Below are positions 23,701 to 34,500 of a stretch of 64,000 nucleotides of DNA, one piece after another. This DNA is from Symsagittifera roscoffensis. Taxonomy: Eukaryota; Xenacoelomorpha; Acoela; Convolutidae. Position 1 is the first letter of the stretch. Each line of letters begins with the position of its first letter. The stretch lies in contig NC_087068.1 of the NCBI RefSeq assembly GCF_963678635.1, positions 32,878,189 through 32,942,188 on the forward strand. The letters run 5' to 3'. The position numbers and the translations under genes are program-made. The notes under the pieces were generated by a model. It was given only the letters and a program-made list of their open reading frames with translations, was not told the origin of the DNA and did no database searches.

Positions 23701-25129
23701 GTTTGACCTGTGATTTCTTTTAAGTTTCCTTTCCAGTTCACTTGCTAAGAAAGCAAGTTAATTTCTCTAGTTACGAAGGCAGAAATTGCGCGAAAAAGAA
23801 AAAAAATGGCTCTTGTTAAGTTTAATTTAAAATGTTTGCCTAAAGAAAGGAGATTAAGGCTATCCAGCTAAGTGAAAACGGCACGAAGAAACGTGAATGA
23901 TTTCAATTCAAAAAATAGATTTTAGTTTTGAGATTTCCGAAATATGATAAAAGAAAATAGCTCATGAAGTTTCAATCAATTTTATTCGGTTTTGTAAAAT
24001 TTCCGACCATCTCTAAGCTATGTTTTGATTTTTTTTTAAAAACAAAATTTGATAAAGGCTGAGAAAAATTTGATTACAGGCTGACATCCAAATTCAAATC
24101 TGCTATAATTTGACGTTATAGTAGCTGTTAAATACCACACCTGCGTGCGTTTTTACCTCATTCAAATGCCTTTTCTAGAAAAAAAATCAGGAAAGTTTAA
24201 ACAAAAATGGAAAAATGTATACTTTCTTTAAAAAATTTTTTGTTCTATCTTAATGATTTTTTCTTCAATCAGTGTGGTTGGAACACTTTTGGAACCGGCT
24301 ATCTTTGTTGCTTAGATACATTCCAGTCCAAGAATTTGTCAAAAAATAAATATAAAGTAAATTGTCAAACTATCAAAATTTGAGGTACTGAAAATATATG
24401 ATGTGATAATGCTTTGCGAGTCATAATTGAAGAAAATGAAACATTTGTGTGCGTGAGATTTGACAACACCGTATACAGACAAATGGGACTATTTTTTTGT
24501 TTCGTCTCCAGGCTAGACTGCGTAGTGGTGCTGGTGGTGTATTTGTGGGTGCAATAGTGTGCAAGTTGGATCTGCACCGGATGGCGAGGAGGGGCTACAT
24601 TGCGATGCTCGCAGTCCACTCCCACTACAGAAGACACAAGATAGGCAGGACTCTCGTCACTCACGCCATCTCGGCCATGATTGCCGAGGGATGCGACGAA
24701 GTAGGTCTCATGTACTAATAAGGGTGGGGTGCTGCGGCACAGCTCCGCCAGCTTCTAGCAAAAAATTCGATCAATTGGAAGATTTTTGGCTCGCAAGGAA
24801 AGTTATAGCTGTTTTGGGTGGTTCAGAGGTATTACAGGTTACAGCAGGCTAACCGGAGTTAGAGGCACGTAATTTTGACTCACAAAGTGTTGGTTCTAAT
24901 TCATGAGGCGGCTCAAGCACCTTTCTAAGTTGACTCACAGCAATTCTGACGACTAGCTGTATTTGCATACGATCTAAAATGTGTATTGTAGGTTGTGTTA
25001 GAGACAGAAGTGACTAACAAGGCAGCCATGCGACTGTACGAGCAATTCGGATTCATCAGGGACAAGCGACTCCACAGGTATTACCTCAATGGAGTTGACG
25101 CCTTCAGACTCAAACTGTGGATTACGTGA
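20709..25129 (+). CDS. NAA30: N-alpha-acetyltransferase 30, NatC catalytic subunit (4 exons)
   Basis: Exons 20709-20943, 22083-22564, 24512-24700 and 24992-25129 join in frame through GT-AG introns (phases 1, 0, 0) to give 347 residues, close to the ~360 of vertebrate NAA30. Residues 1 to about 195 are a Ser/Asn-rich, probably disordered N-terminus. The rest is the GNAT domain: [44 protein letters not shown], the acetyl-CoA loop RRHKIG (about 277-282), [10 protein letters not shown] and [20 protein letters not shown] at the C-terminus. Family knowledge: NatC (NAA30 with NAA35 and NAA38) acetylates N-terminal Met followed by a hydrophobic residue, on cytosolic ribosomes. The usual RxxGxG loop reads RRHKIG here, with Lys for the first Gly. 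The first intron holds a dispersed repeat, the second another. Confidence 0.95.
20944..22082 (+). other. NAA30 intron 1, containing dispersed repeat family A
   Basis: Donor GTAAGT at 20944 and acceptor GTTACAG ending at 22082. Between about 21030 and 21600 lies a copy of a dispersed non-coding repeat also seen near 32250, 51600 (reverse), 56480-56925 and 58970-59395. Its end part (CTATTTGACTATGCTTG to ATCACACAGAAAAA) is duplicated as two 77 bp copies, 21437-21513 and 21514-21590. The rest shows nothing else I can support. Confidence 0.75.
22725..23330 (+). repeat. Dispersed repeat family B, copy 1 (NAA30 intron 2)
   Basis: About 600 bp, starting near GCTTGTGTTATAGTATGG and including CGCAAATATTGTTGCGA, AATAGCACTTTAGCTT, ACAAAATAAGAGGGTTC and AATTGGCGTGCGTCACTT. 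The same blocks recur in the same order at 25745-26275. It contains short inverted motifs (TTAAGTACAGCC / GGCTGTACTTAA near 22858-22916). No protein is encoded; it is probably a non-autonomous mobile element. Confidence 0.7.
23331..24511 (+). other. Rest of NAA30 intron 2
   Basis: T-rich non-coding DNA with several homopolymer runs. The stretch 24280-24310 (GGAACCGGCTATC) resembles the trailing part of dispersed family A. The acceptor TTTCGTCTCCAG ends at 24511. No gene seen. Confidence 0.5.
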
Positions 25130-25744
25130 CCCCGCACACCACTCTCTCACAGCACCCATCCCTATCTGCAACCACAACTAACCCCCGCCCACGGGCAAGC
25201 ATCGAAGGATGAGTTGATTGATACCACACTCCGGGCGAGTTGCGTAGAACGAAATTGATTACTCACTCGAAGATTTGCTCAACGTTGTTTTAAATCTAGG
25301 TACCGTAGTCAACACTTGCTTTTTTATAATCTACAAAGATTGAAGAATAGTAATACATTTAACTATTATTATGCAAGACTCGTATTAGCTCTACAGGATT
25401 TACAAAAGGTATCTATTGACTACGCTGATTTCTTTGCATTTCAAATGTTTATTAATCAGTTTGAGTAAAAAAAAAAAACTAGTTAAAGCCGTTTTTTAGT
25501 CTTTCAGAAATGATTACCCTCGCATTTAGCAGGGATATTGTAATCGGCTTTTTTACCTGAACAACTTTGCTAAAAGAAAGGAGAGTTTGTTAACGAGCTC
25601 TTGTTGATGCTATGTAGGTAAGCGTGTTTAATGTGTTCGGACAGATGTCTTGCATCTCGAATTTTGTGGAAAAAAAATGTTTTTTTTTAATACTTATTGG
25701 GTGCCATCTTTAATCCGGTCGGCTTTTTTTAAAGTACTATGTTT

Positions 25745-26275
25745 TTACACAAGCAAAGCTTGTGTTATAATATGAACTTTTTTTCCAACCTAAGTCGCAA
25801 ATATTGTTGCGATGCAATGGTTGCGACAAAATGTGTTCAATTTAATCCAGCTATTAAGTACAGCCAATGGTAAGGATATTAACACAGACTATTATATTGC
25901 AAATAGCACTTTAGCTTTGAGGCATCATAGATCTCTAGGGTAGAGGTAGGGAAGAAGACCAGCAGCAAAATAAGAGGGTTCAAACCTGGGCAGGGTCGGA
26001 TGTGTCAAGAACTTTTGTATACTAGTTTAAATACGTCCGCTCTATAAATTGAGGCATGTTATTTGGTAATTTTTTTTTCAAATTAACTGATTCTGCTAAT
26101 GCATCACAATTGGCTTGCGTCACTTAGCAATTTTGTAGACTTATAATTGGCGTGCGTCACTTATGAAATTTTGTAGACTCAAAGTTTTACTCATTCAGTT
26201 TTTTTCCCAGTAGCGTTCTCGGTCATATTTTTGCTTGTGTATGCGCAGTGCAACTTCGCCTAGGTGTTAAATTAG
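25745..26275 (+). repeat. Dispersed repeat family B, copy 2
   Basis: Downstream of NAA30. It shares with 22725-23330, in the same order and orientation, GCTTGTGTTATAATATG, CGCAAATATTGTTGCGA, AATAGCACTTTAGCTT, AATAAGAGGGTTC, GGCGTGCGTCACTT and TACTCATTCAGTTTTT. It differs by many substitutions and small indels, so the insertion is old. Confidence 0.7.
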
Positions 26276-27399
26276 CTTACGACTGTGTTTAGTTTCCGCT
26301 TTTTTTCGTTTCGGACATTAAGTTCCTCTAGTTCTGAATGTAGATGCCTTAAAGCAATAAAATTTGATACATGGAAAGCTGTAAAAATTTCCGATAAACA
26401 AACATTCCGTTCCGTCAATTTCTTTAAAAGTCGAAACAATGAGTTGCCAAAATTTCTGCGCGACAGAAATAACAATAGCAATTCTTTAATTTTAAACACA
26501 TTTCGCCTGCAAATTCAAAACTCTGATAAATTCTGTTTCAAACATTAGCTTTTGCATGACAAAATTCTGTTGCAAGCATCAGCTTTTCCATGCCGGAAAA
26601 TTCTGCATTTCAGATAATTTTGTCTATCCAATTGTTTTGCATAGCGGTAAATTTGTTGTCTAGAGTTAATTACGCTTGCAGTTAGCAAACGTCGTCAAGT
26701 CGGAGTAAAGACTTTTTTTAAGGGTAAACAACTTGCTTAACAGAATCACTTGGTATTTTGGTTCATAATGAATTCAAACTTCTATGCGTTCGCGGCCAGC
26801 TTAGCCTGGAGGTGCCGAATATGCCTGAGGAGAAAAAGATCCGGGTTTCAATCTGATCAGCGTCTGTTTTTTTTTTTTTTTCAAACGGAAAATATTCGAT
26901 TTCAGATAAATTTCCCGGCGAATTATTTGTCTGCTTATCTGTTGTCGGCTTAGTTATCACATCTTGGAATTGCTGCTTTTTTTCACTGCGAGCATTTTGC
27001 TTTATTGTTGTTTTTAGTGGTTGATTTACTACCACAAAAAAAATAATTTTATCTACCTTGACTTTGTATTTCCTTTGTTTTTTCGCTGAAAAAAAAATCC
27101 CGTTGTTTCGCTAAAAAATCCTCGTCACAAATTATTTCGGCCTTTTTTTAACTGCTTAAATACCTAGTTTGGGTAGTTAGAAGAGAAGCGCTTTTTTAAC
27201 ATTGCCCTCCGCACTTTTCAAGTTAGTATGTTTACAATCGGTTTTTTTGAAATAATTTTTGTTATGGAAAATTATTTCCAAGTTTTTTGGAAACACTTCT
27301 ACTGTTTTCAAAAACTGTTTCTACTGTTTTCAAAGTATATCAATTGAAAGATCGGCTACTCCCCTGTGTGCCTGAATACTCACTACAGTCTTTTTTACT
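26276..27399. other. Intergenic DNA without a recognisable gene
   Basis: AT-rich sequence with T runs. Short open frames on both strands show no recognisable family features and no convincing splice structure. I see nothing functional in it. Confidence 0.5.
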
Positions 27400-28275
27400 T
27401 GACCCTTCTGTCTCCAGCCTTCGAAAAAATCTATGGGGTATTATTTGACCCATATTTTTGATTTTTTTTTCGTTTTCTCGAAGACTACGCATCACAAAAT
27501 CTGAGTTTTTGTTTTCAATGAATAGAACCGTTTTGAAAAGATCCCTGCATAAGCGGATACGCTCAAATTTTTTTAAACAAACTTATGGCCCTCGGAATAG
27601 TCAAATTTTTGAGTTTTGACCTTTTTGTTATTTAACCTCTCAGATCTGATATTGTAGGTTCAATGGAGACAATGGGTTGTGAGAACCTCCCCTGCATAAG
27701 CGGCCGCTCACAAAGGTTTTAAACACAAAAATTTATCGCCCCTGGAAAAGTAAATTTTTAATTTTTTGACCGTTATTTGAACTTTTGAATATTCTCGGAA
27801 ACTACCCTATTGAATATGAGATAAAGGGTTCAATCGAAGGAACCGGTTGCATGAAATTGTCCTACAGAAGCGCCAACTCCTTATTTGGTTGTAAAAGTTT
27901 TTCATGCATAAGGGAAGATAGCATTTTCTCAAAATTTTCGCTCTTCTCGCTTATTAGAAACTACCAAGGTTTTGGACAGTCTTATTTTTGAAATCACCCA
28001 TTTCATCCCGCATCAGGATAACTATTTCCAAAAAAATCAGTTTGCTACCTCCAATTTCAGCAGAGCCCAATAGTTCTCTTTTATCGAAATATACGAACAT
28101 TTTGGTTCGCCTAGTTTTATTTTCACTCTTCGCACTTACTTTACTAGAGAAAGAACTAAGATTTTTTTTTGGCAAAGTTAAATTTTTGCAATAACCTATT
28201 CATCCCGCATCAGTATAACAAAGTTCCTAGAACACCAAACAGCTACCTCTCATTTTAGGCTGGCCTCTAGTTATC
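27400..28275. repeat. Degenerate ~170-190 bp tandem repeat upstream of CFAP298
   Basis: Blocks resembling CCTGCATAAGCGG...CTCAAA...TTATGGCCCTCGGAATAGTCAAATTTTT recur at about 27540, 27690 and 27870, each followed by a TTTTTGACC-like and a GGTTCAAT-like segment. Conservation is weak and copies vary in length. This is an old tandem repeat with no coding capacity. Confidence 0.5.
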
Positions 28276-28566
28276 CGTGTATTCATTTTGAGACCTTGAA
28301 ATTTCCTTTGAGTTGAAACCGAGTTCTAAAAATTGCTTCAAAACACAAAAAGGGAACAAAGCAAAACAATTGCTTTTTTCAGATACATTTATTTTAGAAC
28401 AATTTGAAGGTCGCTGTTTCAATTGATAAAGTTATGCCACAGATTTTTTTCAGCATTTTTTGGGCAGAAAAGGAAAACGCTATATTTCATAACTGTTTTG
28501 AGAAATCAGTAGTGCATTTTTTCAGATTGTGTTGTGTTAGTTGCCTCTTATTGAGTCACAGTAATA

Positions 28567-31500
28567 ATGGTGCGTCTCAAATTCAAAAAGGAGAACGAAG
28601 GCCTCTTCATCATGGACACTACTCTGGACAAGGAGGTCAAGGTCATCATAGACTATATAGTGAAAGTGCAGAATGGGCGCCTCAAAATTGAACGCCTCTG
28701 CTACGGTGAGAACGAACAGGTTTACTTATCTCTGTTTCCAGCAAACTACGGGCTACTGTTAGAAGTTTTAACTCACCAGTTGGCTCTCCCTGTCATTTTA
28801 TTAAGTGTCAATGGGGAAGTGCAGAAATTTATTTTTTTTACAGGAAAAAGTCTGAAATTCGAGTTCAAATGTGGTTTTTCGCGGTTTGACTGGGTTTTTG
28901 GTTTTCAAGTTTAAGGCAGGAAAATAATGCTCTTCAGTAACAAAAGTGCAAATAGAGCAAAGAAAATTGAAGGATTTCAGTTTGTAAAATGGATTTCGTC
29001 AGGAAGCCAAATTATGTGTTTCCGAATTGTAAGCGGATTTCCTTTCAATGCTATACTAGTTGTTTTTGTGAAATCTTAAACAAAGCTATGTTTCTTGATG
29101 TTTTTGCTATTGGGAGTACCGGTGAACGAATTGGAGTCATATTTAGGCCCTGTAATTATTTTTGTTTTCCAGAAATTATCCTAAATTTTTTTCACACAAA
29201 TTTTGTTTTTTCGCGGCTCCGTAATTGATTTTTTTTTAAGTCCAGCTCATTTCTTTTGCTGAAAAGAGCGAAAACTTCATTTTTGAACAGCATACGTGTA
29301 AAGGTCATGATAAACGATTGATTTCTATTTATAAACTTGGACTTAAGTTTTTTGAATTACGAGCTGAATAAAATGTTTTATGTAAATGGGATAACTTTTT
29401 TTTAAAAATGACAATCATGAACAATTTTTTACGCTTGTGATTAGCAAGTGTTATCGAACTGGAATATAGACTTTTTTCTAGTTAACAACTAGTTTAAGAA
29501 AATCTGTTGAATCACTTGCTGATTATGCTGCTGACTGACATGCTCAATTTCTTGAAAATGCAAATTTAAAACAACTGATTTTGCTTGTGCTGTAGACAAT
29601 TTTCATTGTAGTTGCAAATGATGCAAGTGTTTATTCATTCTAATTTCGGGGGGGGGGGGGCTTTTTTCGGTTCAGCTGGTGTCTGCTCAAAGATTGTCGG
29701 ATTACTTGCCTTATCATTGATTTTTTTGCCGCAAGCAACGTTCATTGAGGTTGCAAGAGCAAGTGTTCTTCATTCTAATTTTGAGGGGGTTGAAAGATTT
29801 TTAAAAATCATTTTTGTTTAAATTGGTTTCAGCTCAAAGGCTGTTGTCTTAGTTGCCACATCACTGATTTTTTTGTGCTGTTAACAACTTTCATCGTTCA
29901 ACTGCAAGTGTTTTCCATTGTTGTTTAAGGTGTTACTTAAAACTTTTTCTTTTATAAAATCATATTTTTTTGGCTCGATTTGTGTCTGCGCAAGGATTGT
30001 AGGCTTTTTTCTTTTCGTAATTTTGTTGCTGATTTAAATTTCAAGTCATGTTTGCCTGAAATGAACTTTATCGAGACATATGAAAGCTTATATGACTTAA
30101 GTTTTTTTTCAAAAAATTTCTTTTTCGGTTTGTGTTTTTATGTTTGTGTCGTATTGCAGGTGGTGCGAAGCTCCGCTTCACCTCTGTTGAAAACTCAACA
30201 AGCTTTAACGTGATATAATAATTTATATGTGTCAAGTAGCGTAATTTAGACACTAATATAGGTTGTGATGATTTTTTTGGGAAAAGTTTTCTCAAATTGG
30301 GTTCTAGTTTTCAAAAATGTTTCAATCATAAACTGTTTTTTGAAATTCGAAAATTGAAATTTTTAAGTACAACTTTTTAAGTATATTTTCTGTTTTTTTT
30401 CCGATCATTGCCACTTTTTAACTGTTGGCTTTTTCTTTGGTTTTTTTAAATTTTTTTTAATCAATTTTTTTTTCGGTTATTGAACTTTTGTACATGTTTC
30501 CAATCGGTTGGCTCCGTTTTTGACGTACTTGGATTAATTATAAACGGTTTAGCCATATTTGATGAGTTTAAATGTAACATTTTTCTTATTCCGAAACTTC
30601 TTGTGATTGAATAGTGTGGAAAATGTTTAGAAGGGTCAGAATTCTTGTGAAACATGTTTTGAATAAATTTTTTGTGTATTAGGAATAAGGCTTCGTCGGG
30701 GCATTGAACTCAAGGTCAATTTTATTTTACGTTGTGCAAAGTAAATTTTAGTTTCTAGCTTTAATTTTACAATGAACCACTAGATCATCCTGTTGAAACA
30801 CTATAAAAAAGCAAAAAACGTTTTCTGTTAAAAAACGCTGTTTCATGGTTCCAACCATTGAAAATGGGGACGAAGTTTTTTCTTTTCCAGACAATCAGGT
30901 ACCACAATTAATCATCGGACCAGATTGAGTGATATATCATTTTAAAGCCTTCTCACCGGGGTTGACAAAAAATGCTTATCATACAATTTTCATATATGAA
31001 AAAAAATGCTTATCATACTTTTTCATACAGTTTCATAGAGTAAAAGTGTATCTATGAAAATAGTAAAATAAGCATTTTTTTTCATATATGAAATTGTATG
31101 ATAAGCATTTTTTCCATACTATGAAATTGTATGATAAGCATTTTTTCCATAAATGAAAATTCAAAAAATTAAACCGAAACACTAACCAAGGATTTTTTGT
31201 CATGAGAAAACTCAGAGTGTTATTGGCAGTTAACACGCAGATAAACTGCATTTGGTGGTTTTAGCCATAAAAGTCAATTTTAACATTTTCAAGTGGAAAT
31301 ATATACCAAAAAAGTAACTTTTTGAATATGACTAAATAATTTTTAGCTTGAAAATTATGATGGTTGAGAAAAAAGGCCTGTTTTTTTTACAAATTTATTT
31401 TCATCTTAGCAAATGAAACGAAATATATTAATCGTGTTTACAAAAAAAACATTTTCATGTAATTTTTGGGTTTTTTTGGGTGAGAAACTCATCCTGGACT

Positions 31501-34500
31501 ACGTTATTAACACAAAAATGTCAAATTTTGCATGCAAATTTTTTTTCGTAAAATTTATATTTTAGCACAAATGCAAATTTGCAGCCAAAAAAAGGATTTT
31601 TATTTTTGTGTATGAAAAAAGCATATCATACAATTTTCATATATGAAAACTTTATAAGCATTTTTCTGACCGAAATTAAATTTATGTTTTTGATTTTATA
31701 TTCTCTATCATAGATATACTTATTTAAATCTATTTAAAGTTACCCAGACACGTTTTTTGGTGATTTTTGAAAATTTTATTTTTTTTCTATGACGAAATGA
31801 TTATTTTATAATTTTCATCATGATAATTGTATGACTTGGCGTTTGCCAGGACAGAAATTTCACTTAAAGTACTGTACTTTAAGTGAAATTTCTGAAATTT
31901 TATAATTGAGCTAAAATAAGCAATTTGAACGTCTTAAATTTAAAGTTTAAATAAGCCTTCTCGCTCGCTTTACTATAGACTTCGCTTTACTATAGATAAG
32001 CATTTTTTCCATAGACTTCATATATGAACTGTATGATAAGCATTTTTCTTCTATGGACGTCAGCCCGGGCAGTCGTGTCGAGAAAAACTGGTTTGAAATT
32101 TTTTGATTTTGAGCAAGTGAAGCGAGCGAGAAGGCTTATTTAAGCTTAATTTAAGACGTTCAAATTGCTTATTTTAGCTCAATTATAGTTTTACTAAAGT
32201 AAAGGTAGTTTTTGGAGTTTTTTATTTTTCTAGTTATTTTTTCTTCAAAAATTGTTGCTCAATTTGCCTGTTTTACTATGATTGTCGAATATGCCTAAGC
32301 TTTCGTTTTTTTTATTCAGATCCATTTATCACACCACGCAGAAAAAAAACACTGATTTGAGAAAAAATGTGTTTTTTAAGACTGGTCGGAACGTTCTGTG
32401 CTACTTGCACAGTAACCGGCTATCCTTCTTTGATTTTATGTTCGTTATTTTCTCTACTTGTAGTCAAATTGGACGTGTAGCCAAAAATTGACTTTGCTTT
32501 GCAAGTCATAACGTATAATTCTAGTGTCTGTGTGTGTGTGTAGAGATTGGTGAGTTGGGCAAGCATGGTATCTCTCTGCCGCCCAACATGCAGGGACTGA
32601 CGGAGGAGCAGGTGGTGGAGTTGAAGTTGAAGGACGAGTGGCAGGCCAAATGTATTCCCTCTGGGGGAGTCACTCAGCGCAAGGACGACATCGGACGCAG
32701 GAGTGGACAAGGTCAGTGTCTATATTCACTTCCATCATTCATTCCATTCAATCAAGTGGAGGGAAGAATATTACGAACCCATTGTTGCTTTCGGTCCTTC
32801 AGAAAAATTCAGTTGTCCATGTTCAAATTTCAAATGACCCCCGAATTCGGTTTAAATTGCAATTATTTCACGGGAATCTAGAAGTTCTTGTCATTCTTTT
32901 GAGGTTCTCCAAATTTATGCTTGCTGTTAGTCCAAATAGCAGCAAGCGGTTGCGAGTACTTTCACATGTTTCGGTTGTTTCATTTGGAAGGCTTGACGAT
33001 TGCAGCTAGCTCTTCTTCAAGATCAAATATGCTTCTACAATTTGAAAATTGGAAAATGGGTTTATTTTGAGAATTCTTAGTGGAGTAAGCAATCTATTTA
33101 AAAATCTGGTATTCTCAGATCGGGTTAGTTTCACTCGAAAATTCAACGTATCAATCGTATAAATAAACCTTGTGTATTATAAACCGGTACTAGGTTTTTC
33201 TTACATGTATCTCAGTAAAACTGAGGCAATTTGATTTAACTTTTTTTCTGAGCATCTAAAGCTCAAGTAACCAACTGTTAAAACAAAAAGTTCGGGTCTG
33301 GCCTTTTTAATTAGGCAAATTGAAAATTTTTAATTTGAAAGTTTGTCCTTGTGGTTAATTGTATGTCCGTATATTTTTGCCCGCTCAAAATATCACGGAC
33401 TTTTTTTAACCGTCAAGTGTTTTTATTAAGTGTTATCTGCGATAAGCTAGCGATATCAAACGGAACTTTTTTTCTGTTCAACTTGTTGAACAGAACTGCT
33501 AAAGCCTTAAGAATTATTCGAGGGTAAATCTGCTAAGTACACTTAAGAGATATTTTGTACTTTTTTTCCACTAGAAGAATCCGTTTTGTTCTGATTGAAT
33601 TGTTCTTATGTGTTTTTATTAGTAATAACCAGAAGGTCAAATGTATCATAGTAACTGAGTCATGAGCCCCTTCATCACATACTCTAGTCAAAATCTTAGG
33701 AATTTTCTAGATATGGAAGTGATAAGGATAAAAAGGAATTGGGTACAGTTCTTTGCCTTTCGGTTTTTCTGGACTAAAAGATCTTGACCTAACTATTATG
33801 GTGCGCTATCCCATGTATATCGTTTAAAAAGTGTATTTGTATATTTTCTTCACGTGTGATTCGGCTTCTAACTTGGTTTTCGCTTCAAAAGTTAGCTCTC
33901 CCCGTGTACCACCCCGAGAATTACAAAATTTTGACGTTTTTATAATTGGTTTTTATTTAAAAATATGTTTTGAGATTTCATTTGAGTCAAAGTTACTCTA
34001 GGGGCTGCAAATTGGGCCTCCAGATATGATTGCTCACATCTTTTTAGTCTAGAAGATATGAAGATTTTAGTGATTTTTTTGAAACGCATTTAAATAATTC
34101 CACAAATTTTAAATTTTCAACCCTGTAATTGGGTGCTCTCAAGGTACTCTCAGGGGTGGCGAATTTTGTCTCAAAAGCTGACTGCTCAAATCGTTTTAGT
34201 TTGCGAGATATCACGTTTTTTTTTATTAATTTTCAAAAAATATGCAAAGAAATTATATATAAAAACTTGACGAAAATTCGAAAGTCGCAACTTTATGGTT
34301 TCAGTTACTGTCAGGGTACTTTCAGCCTTTGTAGAGTGTGCTTCCAAGTATGACTGCTCAAATCGTTTCCGTTACCGAGATATGACGTTTTTTTATGATT
34401 TAAAAAAAGTTTCTAAGAAATTATATTTTAACTTAACAAAAGTTGAAATTCACAGCCCTGTTGTTAGATGTTGTCGGGGTTCTCTCAGGAGTTCCAAATC

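Larger units (their letters stand above)
28706..32543 (+). other. CFAP298 intron 1 with several repeat structures
   Basis: Donor GTGAGA at 28706 and acceptor TGTGTGTGTGTAG ending at 32543. About 29581-30020 holds three diverged ~150 bp tandem copies (ATGCAAGTG...CATTCTAATTT...GGTTTCAGCTCAAAG...ATTGATTTTTTTG). Around 30965-31165 and 31610-32060 the motif AAATGCTTATCATAC and its reverse complement recur in hairpin pairs around CATATATG. 32250-32430 is a copy of dispersed family A. No gene seen. Confidence 0.65.

Noticed and set aside
24559-24852. Alternative frame over NAA30 exon 3
   Set aside because: It overlaps the exon in a different phase and reads through the donor at 24701; the conserved GNAT frame is clear.
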